DNA of 35,180 nucleotides from Aurantiacibacter zhengii (GTDB lineage: Bacteria; Pseudomonadota; Alphaproteobacteria; Sphingomonadales; Sphingomonadaceae). A program made the position numbers and the translations under genes. The DNA lies in contig NZ_QXFL01000014.1 of NCBI RefSeq assembly GCF_003584125.1, positions 1 to 35,180 of the forward strand, in the 5' to 3' direction. Within the stretch, counting starts at the first letter, position 1; every line of letters begins with the position of its first letter. Under the pieces are notes generated by a model. That model was given only the letters and a program-made list of their open reading frames with translations, made no database searches and had not been told where the DNA came from. Below are positions 19,867 through 28,419 of this stretch, piece by piece.

Positions 19867-20247
19867 GTCGCTATTGAATTAAACTTTCGCCATTTCGCGA
19901 ATCCCCAAGTGAGTCAGATTCAACAAAGGTTGGTATACGTCAGAATTGGCAATGAAGGCACGCCCGAAGGAGACTGCTTCAGCATCGCCATTGGTGATAA
20001 GGTGAGCGGGTCCTGTCATACCAAACGCACCGCTGGCCAACGGCGAATCCAGCGTAGGGTGGACGGCTCTTTCAAAGCAAACTGGCTGCGTAGGCCACCA
20101 GTTCTTAAACTACTCGATCGATCCTCGCGTTCAGTTTCTGCTATAGCGTGAAATTAGCGAGTGTTTGCATGGCGGCACTGCTAAAAAATATATGTCAGAC
20201 ATTGCGCTAAAGCATACAAGTCTTTCGCAAGAAGTTAGGATAACGCG
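19867..20247. other. Region upstream of marR; IS630 end and probable promoter
   Basis: The first ~50 bases (to about 19920) look like the IS630 terminal region. No coding potential is seen after that. The last ~90 bases are AT-rich, include the AAAAAATATATG block near 20190, and are the likely promoter for the marR operon. TTGCG near 20209 and CGCAA near 20227-20231 form a loose dyad, a possible autoregulatory MarR site. No promoter boxes were assigned. Confidence 0.35.
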
Positions 20248-20736
20248 ATGGAAACACAGATGCGGAAATACAAGAGATATGAATACGTCCTCGAAGACAA
20301 GGATGACATGCTATATTTGCTGGAGGAGGTGAACAGGATCGCTCGACGGAGATTCGACTCTCTCGTCGCGGAGCTCGACCTTAATCAAACACAATGGCGG
20401 ATCATCGCGTGCTTGTTGCGGGAACCCACGCTATCACAGAGTGAGATTTCTCGCCTGCTCGAACTTGAATCGGCGACGATAGGACAGGCTGTCTCAGTTT
20501 TGGTTGAAAAAGGTTTGATCGAGCGAGAGCGGGCAGCGCACGACCGAAGAGTGTGGAATCTTCACCTCACCGAGCAAGTAAGAACCATCTGGCCGGAACT
20601 GCGCAAAGCGGCAGATCGACTTCACGAAATTCTTTGGAAGGGAATGTCGGCGCCTCAAATCCACCTCCTGCATAAGATGCTTCGAAAAGTTGCCGAGAAT
20701 CAGAAGCAGGCCGACACTTGCGCAGCGAGCCAATGA
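20248..20736 (+). CDS. MarR-family transcriptional regulator
   Basis: 162 residues, with the winged-helix MarR fold. The segment SQSEISRLLELESATIGQAV (about 73-92) is the recognition HTH, and the wing with DRRVWNLHLTEQ (a DRR-type MarR signature) follows at about 109-120. ATG 20248 has AGGA about ten bases upstream. Its stop overlaps the start of the UbiB-like gene (ATGA), so the two are very probably co-translated and the regulator may control its own operon. The ligand is unknown; MarR proteins usually sense phenolic or lipophilic compounds, or oxidation. Confidence 0.9.
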   Translation: METQMRKYKRYEYVLEDKDDMLYLLEEVNRIARRRFDSLVAELDLNQTQWRIIACLLREPTLSQSEISRLLELESATIGQAVSVLVEKGLIERERAAHDRRVWNLHLTEQVRTIWPELRKAADRLHEILWKGMSAPQIHLLHKMLRKVAENQKQADTCAASQ

Positions 20737-22319
20737 AGCGTGATCTGGAAAACAGTGTCGGTGAACTGACACGGCTAGCAGAACTCGGTCAGATTTTCGC
20801 CCGGCATGGTCTGAAAAATCTCGGAAGCTTGCTTGGTATTATGCCGGTTTCGGAGAAGGAGCCAGATACCGAGGACTTGCGTCCTGCATCGGTGGTGGCG
20901 CTGTTGCGCGATGTCGGCCCTGTCGGGATAAAGCTTGGCCAGCTCCTGGCGACCAGAAGCGATCTCTTTACACAACCCTGGATTTCCGCGTTCGGCACTC
21001 TCCACGACCAGGTTGAACCGCTGCCGTTCGATAAGATTGAACCGGTGATTGTATCGGCTTGGGGCAGCGACTGGGAACGTGAATTCGCGGCTTTCGAGAG
21101 AAACCCGATCGCCTCAGCCTCTATCGCGCAGACTTATGTCGCAACCCTGCTGGACGGAAGCGAGACTATCGTGAAAATCCGCCGACCCGGCATGGCGTCC
21201 AGGATCGAGGCGGACATGAGGCTGTTGACACGGCTCGCTGGCCTCGCCGAGCGTCGGTCAAGCGACATTGCCCGCTATCGACCCGTGGAATTCCTTCAGA
21301 CATTCGCCAAGAATTTAGCGCGGGAGATGGACCTGGCGGCAGAAGCACGTGCCTGTGAAAGGATTGGCGGTTATCTGGAGATGCTTGGGGTGAAGACGCC
21401 CGCGATCCACTGGGAACTCACAGGCTTGACGATCAATGTGCAAGAAGCCCTGGGCGGAAAACCCGCGTCGCGGCACCCGGCAACTGATCCGGCAGGGAAT
21501 GCCCAGTTCGCGAAGCGCTATGCCGATGCAGTGCTACGGATGATCCTTCTCAATGGAGAGTTTCATGGCGACCCGCATCCCGGCAATGTTTTCTGGATGG
21601 AAGGGAACCAGGTAGGCTTTATCGATTTCGGCTCAGTGGGCTTTCTCAGCGGCGCGCGGCGTCAGGAAATCGTCCGACTGATTTTCGCTATCGCGAACGA
21701 ACAGATAGACAAGGTGGCCGATGTGCTGCTCGACTGGGCAGGCAATCCGCTCGTGGAACGCGCGCAATTGGTGATGGACCTGGATGAGTTGATCGCGGAA
21801 TTTCGCGGCACAGCTCTTGCGGGGATAGAATTCGCGGCAATTTTCGATCAAGTTTTCGGATTGTTGCGCGATTATCGCCTCGTATTGCCGCCCGACCTCG
21901 CTATTTTGCTGCGTACCTTGCTTACCGCAGAGGGCTTCGTTCGCTCTTTGGCGCCGGACTACAATATCGCCGAAGAAACGAAGCCGATCGTGATGCAATT
22001 GTTTGCCGAGCGATTTTCGATCGGAGCTGCGCGGAATCATTTGGCTAAGGTCCGCAGTGGCCTGCTTGATTTCTCGGCATCGCTACCCGAGCTAATCGAG
22101 AACGTTGCCTCGGTCGCTCGATCGGGTACGATTCAGGTGTCCATCGACCCAGCCAGTCTGAACCATCTGACGCGGGAAGGGCACCGCAGCACCCCCGTCA
22201 AGGGTCCCGTGGTCGCCGCGTTGATCGTTTCTGCCGCATTGCTGGCCGACCAATCGTTGTTACTGGCAGGAATTGTTGTGGCTTTCGCGGTATTCGCTCT
22301 TGTTCGAAAATGGAACTGA
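20733..22319 (+). CDS. UbiB/ABC1/ADCK-family atypical kinase-like protein
   Basis: 528 residues, carrying the diagnostic UbiB-family motifs: KxGQ (K67-Q70), the Ala-rich loop ASASIAQ (127-133), the ATP-lysine K148 in VKIRRPG, ExD (E198, D200), HGDPHPGN (278-285) and DFG (298-300). Two hydrophobic helices near the C-terminus (about 490-525) anchor it in the membrane. Family members support ubiquinone or other isoprenoid lipid metabolism through ATPase activity. ATG 20733 overlapping the marR stop was chosen over an upstream in-frame start at 20718. Housekeeping ubiB usually lies next to ubiE; pairing with marR among IS scars points to an accessory paralogue. All key residues are present, so it is probably active. 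Confidence 0.9.
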   Translation: MKRDLENSVGELTRLAELGQIFARHGLKNLGSLLGIMPVSEKEPDTEDLRPASVVALLRDVGPVGIKLGQLLATRSDLFTQPWISAFGTLHDQVEPLPFDKIEPVIVSAWGSDWEREFAAFERNPIASASIAQTYVATLLDGSETIVKIRRPGMASRIEADMRLLTRLAGLAERRSSDIARYRPVEFLQTFAKNLAREMDLAAEARACERIGGYLEMLGVKTPAIHWELTGLTINVQEALGGKPASRHPATDPAGNAQFAKRYADAVLRMILLNGEFHGDPHPGNVFWMEGNQVGFIDFGSVGFLSGARRQEIVRLIFAIANEQIDKVADVLLDWAGNPLVERAQLVMDLDELIAEFRGTALAGIEFAAIFDQVFGLLRDYRLVLPPDLAILLRTLLTAEGFVRSLAPDYNIAEETKPIVMQLFAERFSIGAARNHLAKVRSGLLDFSASLPELIENVASVARSGTIQVSIDPASLNHLTREGHRSTPVKGPVVAALIVSAALLADQSLLLAGIVVAFAVFALVRKWN

Positions 22320-22523
22320 ACGAGTCTTCTGCGGAGAACGATTCGATGACGGCCGGTCAGCATCTGATTCAGACAGAACAGGGCAGAGTAAGTTTGACCG
22401 AACGGAAACCGGTTAAGTCAGGGCCTGCCGGCACCTTGCTGCGGGTGCGTGACAGGCCAGAGTATCGGGTTCTAGGCCGGGGTTGACAAAGTGGATTGCA
22501 AATCGGACTGAGTTATTAACCAA
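22320..22523. other. Intergenic stretch without a recognisable gene
   Basis: About 200 bp after the UbiB-like gene. TTGACA occurs at 22485-22490 but no matching -10 box was found at the usual spacing. Nothing else is seen. Confidence 0.4.
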
Positions 22524-22545
22524 GACTGCTTGTTGTTAAGCAGTC
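22524..22545. repeat. Perfect hairpin immediately before the IS5-type start codon
   Basis: GACTGCTT (22524-22531) pairs with AAGCAGTC (22538-22545) across a six-base loop. The ATG of the IS5-type remnant begins at 22546. It may be an IS end or a translation-limiting structure. Confidence 0.55.
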
Positions 22546-22861
22546 ATGGGTCGCGGTAATTTGTGTTCCGCGGAATACGAACTGATCGGGCCACTGCTGC
22601 CGCTCAAACGAGCACTTAAACGAGGTCGCTGGGCACAACCATCAGGAGATATTGGCTATACCTGATTGCCATACTTCACGTGTGCGGGTCGGCTGCTCCC
22701 AGCGCAACATACACGATCAAAACAGCAAGTGCAACTCGGTCTACGTGCGCTCCTCGCGCTGGGCCAAGGGGGCGGCAGGGATACACTACCGCAATCGCTG
22801 GTCGACCTTGGTCGAGTATTTGAAAGAACATCTTAAAAGATACCAATTGATCTCGTGGTAA
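22546..22861 (+). pseudogene. IS5-family transposase N-terminal remnant
   Basis: The first frame gives MGRGNLCSAEYELIGPLLP, matching the start of IS5-family transposases, then a stop at about 22664. A shifted frame continues with HTSRVRVGCSQRNIHDQN and NSVYVRSSRWAKG, corresponding to the family motif around RVGCPWRDMHERYGKWNSVY. It is degenerate and lacks the catalytic domain. Confidence 0.7.
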
Positions 22862-23019
22862 GGCGCGATTTTCAAGATCCTCTGGGTCCCATCGGCCTCC
22901 CCCCTACCATCGCAGTATGCCACCCTTTACTCAAAAGATTCTTAGGTGAAGGGGGCGCAGGGAGGGACCGAGGCTTGCGATAAGAAGTCGATCTGTTCAT
23001 TTCTGTTCACGACTAGGCC
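22862..23019. other. Gap between IS scars, nothing recognised
   Basis: About 160 bp between the IS5-type remnant and IS copy B. No gene or repeat is recognised in it. Confidence 0.4.
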
Positions 23020-24115
23020 GCATCGACATTAAGCTGTCCGTTGTCTGAACATTAGTCACAACTCGCGGCGTAGGATTGCGAGTGCGGATTTCGTCTGATG
23101 GTTATTTTTTGCGGCGAGCTTGCGGTGTTGCAAGCGCCAATATTCGAGTGTCTCTCGCTCGATCCTTTCGCGTCGTTTGGTGATGGCAGTTGACTTACCG
23201 AAGTAGGCATCGGCGGGTGTCAGGTTGTCGAGGCTCTCGTGGTAGCGTTGGTGGTTGTAATGCTTGACGAAGGCCTCGATCTGGTGTTCCAGATCGCCGG
23301 GCAGGAAGTAATTTTCGAGGAGCAGGCGGTTCTTCAGGGTCTGGTGCCAGCGCTCGATCTTGCCTTGGGTCGGGGGATGGAAGGGTGCGCCGCGCACGTG
23401 GTCCATTTGCTTGCCGTTTAGATAGTCGGCCAGTTCTCCGGCGATGTAGCTGGGGCTGTTATCGCTGAGCAGGCGCGGCCTGTGCAGGACATTAGCGTGG
23501 TCGCAGCCTGAAGCTGTCAGAGCCATGTCGAGCGTGTCAGTGACGTCCTCGGCTCGCATTGTGGTGCAGAGCTTCCAGGCAATGATGTAGCGCGAGAAGT
23601 CGTCGAATACGGTGGACAGGTACATCCAGCCCCATCCGATGATCTTGAAGTGGGTAAAATCAGTCTGCCACATCTCGTTGGGGCGCGTGGTCTGCGTGTG
23701 GAACGCTTGGGCGGCCTTGATCACCGAATAGGCCGGGCTGGTGATCAGATCGCGGGCCTTCAGGAGCCGATAGACCGTGGCTTCCGACACGAAGTAGCGC
23801 CGCTCTTTGATGAAGCGCACCGCCAGCTCGCGCGGAGATAGTTCGGTCTGCTTCAGCGCTATCTCGAAGATCTGGTCCTGGATATCGTCTCCGATGCGGT
23901 TCCATGCCCGGCTTGGCGCTGAAGGGCGGTCCTGGAGCGCCTCCGGCCCGCCTTCGAGGTAACGCTAATACCAGTGATAGAAAGTCTGCCGAGCGATGCC
24001 GAGTTGGTCCAGCATGCGTTTGGCGGGCAGACGCGCCTGCTCGACGATCCGGATGATCTCGAGCTTCTCGGATGCGGAATATTTCATTCGTCTTCTTCCC
24101 CATCCGCAGTCATGC
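23020..24115 (-). mobile_element. IS3-type element, copy B
   Basis: Second copy of the element seen at about 3906-5000, in the same orientation and much better preserved. It aligns from GTCCGTTGTC (23036) to CGCAGTCATGCG (about 24104-24115). Its upstream end touches GGGACTGTCAGC, which looks like the start of an IS256-type element. The exact ends are inferred from comparing the two copies. Confidence 0.7.
23056..24087 (-). pseudogene. IS3-type transposase with a single internal amber stop (copy B)
   Basis: A 343-codon frame, continuous except for TAG at 23965-23967. The N-terminal HTH MKYSASEKLEIIRIVEQARL starts at ATG 24087 and ends HWY-stop-RYLEGG. Downstream, the rve core has MWQTDFTHF, LLSDNSPSY (the usual Gly is Ser) and KIERWHQTLKNR, so the DDE residues are present. 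The C-terminal HESLDNLTPADAYFG segment is intact. A single C-to-T change in a Gln codon could explain the stop. Without suppression only a 40-residue HTH peptide and possibly an internally started catalytic part are made. Confidence 0.88.
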
Positions 24116-24767
24116 GGGACTGTCAGCAATTCCGTGTGTAGGCGGGCATAATGGGTGAAGGGAGTCCCACTATGTTCCAACGCAAAGAACCTGCGATACC
24201 GAATGAGCTTCTTGACCAGTTATTGGCAGGCGGTGCCGCCAGCGCCGCTTTCGAACTAGGCGGCTTGCTGGATTCTCTGAAGAAGGCGCTGACCGAGCGC
24301 GCCTTGAATGCGGAGACGGTTCATCGTCTGACCAGCGATGAAGAGGCCGGGAACACGCGCAATGGCTATGGCCGCAAGAGCGTAATCACAGATGCCGGCA
24401 AGCTGGAGATCATGTTTCCGCGAGACCATCAGCCGAGCTTCGAGCTGTAACTGATCATGAAGTACCAGCGCCGTTTCCCTGGCTTCGATGACAAGATCAT
24501 TTCGGTGTATGCGCGTGGCATGAGCACCCGGGAGATCACCAGCATCTGTACGATCTATATGGCATTGACGTGTCGCCGGACCTGATCAGCACCGTGACCG
24601 ACGCCGTGCTCGACGAAGTCGCCAGCTGGCACCAGCGGCCGCTCGATCCGGTTTACCCGCTCGTCTTCTTCGATGCGATCCGGGTCAAGATCCGCGATGA
24701 AGGCATGGTCCGCAAAAAGGCCATCCACATCTCCCCGGGTGTCCGCGCCGATGGCGCCAACGAGGTG
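24116..24767 (+). pseudogene. IS256-family (mutator) transposase N-terminal remnant
   Basis: The frame starts at ATG 24172 (MFQRKEPAIPNELLDQLLAG), and GRKSVITDAGKLEIMFPRD is typical of IS256-family transposases. A TAA at about 24448 interrupts the frame (probably CAA before). It continues with [20 protein letters not shown], shifts frame near 24541, and resumes as [20 protein letters not shown] and PLVFFDAIRVKIRDEG, the first catalytic-domain region. It stops being IS256-like after GVRADGANEVL at about 24767. GGGACTGTCAGC at 24116 may be its left terminal repeat. Confidence 0.85.
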
Positions 24768-24773
24768 CTCGAC

Positions 24774-25144
24774 CACGCTACCTGGCGTAGGACCGATCGT
24801 CGCGACCTCCTTGGTGGCCGCGATTGACGATGGCCGACACTTCAAATCAAGCCGGAGCCCTCTCTGCCTGGATAGGTCTGGTGCCGCGACAATACACGAC
24901 CGGCGACAAACCAAGGCTTGGCGGCATCGGAAGCAGGGCCAACCATTATCTCAGACGGCAACTTATTCACGGGGCTCGATGGACATTGCTAAGGATCAGC
25001 AAGCACGAAGACCCGCGATCAAAATGGGCGCAGGACCTGCTATCTCGAGCTGGGCACGACAAGACGCTCGTCGCCATGGCGAACAAGACGGCTCGCATGG
25101 CATGGGCGATATTGCGCAGCGGAGAGAGCTACAAGATCGCGTGA
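24774..25144 (+). pseudogene. IS110-family transposase C-terminal remnant
   Basis: TTLPGVGPIVATSLVAAIDD and, after a frameshift near 24840, LSAWIGLVPRQYTTGDKPRL, GIGSRANHYLRRQLIHGA and MANKTARMAWAILRSGE match the C-terminal Transposase_20 domain of the IS116/IS110/IS902 group. The N-terminal DEDD catalytic domain is absent, and the fragment is joined directly to the IS256 remnant. Confidence 0.85.
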
Positions 25145-25794
25145 CCATGGCTCAGCGCTGAGCGGGATCACGAATGGCTTCAAATGCGAGGTCAAGACTT
25201 GATGGTGTAACGGCACGGTCCGTCGCTTCACAGCCTGTGAGGAACGATGGCCTTCGAGGGCGCTCATCTTAGAAGGCACTGAACCGCGCGGATTCCCATC
25301 ATGGCCAGAAGCAAATTTGCTTCGATCGATAGGCCGGATAGATTCACGCATCCAATGCCGCAGCACGATCAAAAATCCACCTTGCGCGGGAGGCGTCCAT
25401 AGATTCGTTCCTTCCCCACTACGAGGAAGCCCAAATCCTTCCTTTAATCACAACCTCAAGACAGTGCCATTGATGCTGACGGACACAGGGAGTCCGGCCA
25501 CTGCGAAGGCCAGATTCTACAGATCCTTACGCTCGCCCTCGGCCATCGGAAGGCTGGACACCTCCACGGCAGCCCTTCAGTTCACGGATGGCCCACCTGC
25601 ACACAAGATCAGTGCCGAAAGCATTTGCGTGCAATCGAATATGCCGACCATTCAGTGGGGTCGGCCCACAAGTCAGAGGGGAGATCGCTCGAGAATTAGA
25701 AGAACCATTACTATCACGCCCAGTTGCAATCTTAGAAATTGTCCATACCTATGCGCATGGTTATGTCCAGACAAGGGAGACTGAATTGGAGACC
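25145..25794. other. 650-bp stretch with no recognised gene
   Basis: The first ~200 bp are probably IS110-associated noncoding DNA. Open frames at 25317-25784 and upstream of 25795 give no recognisable family and read like low-constraint translation. The promoter of the downstream oxidoreductase should lie in the last ~100 bp, which are less GC-rich; no clear boxes were assigned. Confidence 0.4.
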
Positions 25795-26793
25795 ATGAAA
25801 GCTTGGATCGTCAGGAAATATGGCAAACCAAAGGAAATGATCTTGAACCAAACTGCCATACCAAAACTCGAGGTAGGGCAAGAGGATCGAGCGGATACGC
25901 TAGTCAAAATTGAAGCGGCAGGTCTAAATTTCGCCGACGAAATCGCTATTGCAGGAAACTATCAAGATCGGATCGAACCTCCTTTTATCCCGGGCAACGA
26001 GCTAGCGGGAACCGTCGTTGAGACTATCAAAGGCTCAAAGTTTTCTCCGGGTGACAGGGTGGCAGGCCAGATCCGCAATGGCGCCTTTGCACAATACTGT
26101 GCCGTCCCTTCCGATCGTTTGATGGCAATAGGAGATCTGCCAGCCCCAATTGCGGCCGCTCTTCCGGTTTCCTACACCACCGCCCACATCGCCCTTTTCG
26201 TGAAAGGCAATCTCAAAAGGGGAGATACAATTTTAATCCATGCGGCGGCAGGCGGATTGGGCTTTGCTGCCACTCAACTTGCAAAGACCGTGGGAGCCCG
26301 CATCATTGCTACGGCAGGGGACGAAGATAAGCGGAGAGTAGCGAAAGAGAATGGAGCGGATCATGTGATCGATTACCGTCAGAGTGATTGGCCTGAGCAA
26401 GTCAGAGCCTTTGCTCCAGATGGGGTCGATATAATCCTGGATCCGGTTGGCGGAGAAACCTCGGAACAAAGCTTGCGCCTTTTGGCATGGGAGGGCAGGC
26501 TGTTGGTATGCGGCTTTGCAGGTGGCAAGATTCAGGCTCTCAAGGCGAACTACATGCTGGTTAAATCCGCCAGTGTGCACGGTGTATACTGGAGCTTCGA
26601 CCGCGCGCCGGAAGCGATCCGCACCATACAGCAGAAACTTGTCGAGCAATGCTCCCGAGGTGAAATTCGCCCCTTGATCCGGGATTTGTATCCAATGGAA
26701 GATCTCGTGGCAGCTATGGAATCGCTGCGCTCACGGCGAACAGTAGGCAAAGTGATAATTGCCACGTCAGGCCCGCACCAAAGGCAAGGATGA
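25795..26793 (+). CDS. Zinc-independent MDR-family oxidoreductase (quinone oxidoreductase / acryloyl-CoA reductase-like)
   Basis: 332 residues. The GroES-like N domain (about 1-120) includes GLNFADEIAIAGNY and PFIPGNELAGTVVE. The Rossmann domain has the NADPH motif HAAAGGLGFAATQLAKTVGA (about 148-167). No zinc-binding cysteines or histidines are in the usual places, so it belongs to the NADPH:quinone oxidoreductase-like branch, which also includes AcuI-type acryloyl-CoA reductases. ATG 25795 (MKAWIVRKYG) follows GGAG closely and matches the family N-terminus; the open frame upstream to 25588 is not family-like. The last residues (GPHQRQG) and the stop come from the adjoining IS21 remnant, so the native tail was replaced, probably without harm. 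The substrate is unknown. Confidence 0.85.
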   Translation: MKAWIVRKYGKPKEMILNQTAIPKLEVGQEDRADTLVKIEAAGLNFADEIAIAGNYQDRIEPPFIPGNELAGTVVETIKGSKFSPGDRVAGQIRNGAFAQYCAVPSDRLMAIGDLPAPIAAALPVSYTTAHIALFVKGNLKRGDTILIHAAAGGLGFAATQLAKTVGARIIATAGDEDKRRVAKENGADHVIDYRQSDWPEQVRAFAPDGVDIILDPVGGETSEQSLRLLAWEGRLLVCGFAGGKIQALKANYMLVKSASVHGVYWSFDRAPEAIRTIQQKLVEQCSRGEIRPLIRDLYPMEDLVAAMESLRSRRTVGKVIIATSGPHQRQG

Positions 26794-27074
26794 ACTTGGC
26801 GTCAATTATCTGAAGCACAATGCGATCGCCGGTCGCCGATTCCTTTTAGTCCGTCTTTGTCGCCCATCTGGACCAATCGGTCCAGTGGCACCTGGTCGGA
26901 GAGACTGTGCAGGTCATGGGGTTGGCAGGCCGCGTTATCGTGCGGCATGCCGGCGGAGTAGTCGCCGACCTCCTGGTTCGCGAAGGGTACCGTCAGCCGG
27001 TCGCTGACAAAGCCCACTTAACAGGGTCGGTCGGCGCTTGTCCCATCCGCGAACTACCGCCCCCGCCCGTGTAA
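26771..27074 (+). pseudogene. IS21-family istA C-terminal remnant
   Basis: ARTKGKDELGVNYLKHNAIAG, then in other frames WHLVGETVQVMGLAGRVIVR and VREGYRQPVADKAHLTG, resemble the C-terminal third of IstA transposases. The frame is broken at least twice. It overlaps the last codons of the oxidoreductase in a different frame. Confidence 0.65.
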
Positions 27075-27134
27075 ACGTCGGCTTTGTTGCGGCCGCTCGG
27101 AGATTATGAAGCGGTTGTTGGGGGGAGGCTGGAG

Positions 27135-27870
27135 ATGGCGCCGATCGATCATGACGCGGTTTTAGCGATGCTCGACCGGCTCAAGCTTACTGCGATCCGC
27201 GACCAGCTTAATACGCTACTGGACGAAGCCGCCCGCTCGGAAATGACCTTGCGCGAGTCTCTGACCTTCTTCGTCTAGCACGAGATTGCCTCGCTTGACG
27301 AGCAGCGCATCACCGTGGCCAGCAAAATCGCACAGTTCCCATTCGTGCATGAGCTCGACGGCTTCGAGTTTGATGCCTAAGCTTCGTCGGATCCCGGCCA
27401 GATACGGGCACTGGCGACCTGCCGGTGGATCACGCATGGCGACACGACGCTGCTGCTGTGCCCGCCGGGAACCGGCAAAGCATACCTCGCGGTCGCATTG
27501 GACCCGGGAAGCCAGTCGGCAGAACTACTCGGCCCAGTTCGTTACCGCAGCAACTTGGTGGCGATGCTGGTCAAGGCGCATGACGAGGGCCTGTTTGACG
27601 AGCAAATGACCTAGTTCAACCACCCTAAGTTGCAGGTCGTCGACTAATTGGGCTATCTGCCGTTCGAGGCCACGCCGCCCATCTGTTCTTCCACCTGTCT
27701 CACGGCGCTACGAAAAAGGCTCGATCCTGATCACTTCAAACTGATTGGTGGGCGAATGGGCTGCGTCTTCGGCGATCCTGTCGCTGCCTCGGCAATGCTC
27801 GACAGACTGGTGCACCGTTCCACAGTCATTACCATCCGCAGTGACAGCTATTGGCTTCGCTCAGAACCAG
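27135..27870 (+). pseudogene. IS21-family istB helper ATPase, multiply disrupted
   Basis: It starts MAPIDHDAVLAMLDRLKLTA at 27135 and shows TLLDEAARSEMTLRESLTFF, then a stop at 27276. Further in-frame stops and shifts follow, with the readable pieces ITVASKIAQFPFVHELDGFE, a damaged Walker A (LLLCPPGTGKAYLAVAL; the family has GPPGVGKTHLA), KLQVVD-stop-LGYLPFE (Walker B/DELGYLPFE) and STVITIRSDSYWLR. This is the IstB order, so the call is secure even though the gene is dead. Confidence 0.9.
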
Positions 27871-28419
27871 CAACGCAACTGCTCCACGAAAGGGGGGCAG
27901 TTCTTCACTTCGTCCACGGGGTCAAATCCTTAGTTCGTTTGACACCTCCTGCATCACTGTCTTCTCATCCATCATCGTAACGTCTGTGCTTTGCCCATGA
28001 AGAGTAATTAAGGACTTCAGCCCCAGCGAATGCGGGAGTTTTCAACGGAATACGGGCTCTTAGCGGGCATCGATCTTGGCTAGTTTCCCGGAAGTAAAGA
28101 TGCTTTCTCGAGTCCCTAAGAAGGCATCAAACCAGTACATTAAGCGCCATTTGCGGGCCTTTTGAGGGCTTTTTGGCCAGAGCGAATTTACTAAGTCTCT
28201 GAAACTAAGAGGGAAAAAAGAACGAATTTGATGCCTCTTCTGGGCACCAAATTCCTAAATGGCGCAAAGCCGCCATTTTTTAAGCACCCCATTCGAGCCG
28301 CCTCATAACATTCCTGTCAGTAGAGATCGCAGTATCGACTTCGCGGCTCTATCTCGCCATCTGCTGGGTGGGAGACGCGCATGCATGCTCGGGGAACCGG
28401 ACGAGGCAGGCAGCCTTTG
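27871..28419. other. Intergenic stretch with interleaved inverted repeats, no gene
   Basis: About 550 bp between the IS21 scar and the PepSY gene. It is AT-richer than its surroundings. Two pairs of 9-base inverted repeats lie between 28123 and 28265. Short open frames show no recognisable family. The IS21 right end should lie here but was not located. Confidence 0.45.
28123..28265. repeat. Interleaved inverted repeats (A-B-A'-B' order)
   Basis: GGCATCAAA (28123-28131) pairs with TTTGATGCC (28228-28236), and GCGCCATTT (28144-28152) pairs with AAATGGCGC (28257-28265). Because the pairs are interleaved rather than nested, they cannot form one simple hairpin. They could be a pseudoknot, a protein-binding array or the ends of a small nonautonomous element. 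Confidence 0.5.

Noticed and set aside
3906..24115. Composite transposon formed by IS3-type copies A and B carrying the propionate operon
   Set aside because: Both copies are inactivated and in the same orientation, sit among unrelated scars, and no target duplication was found; possible in the past but not supported.
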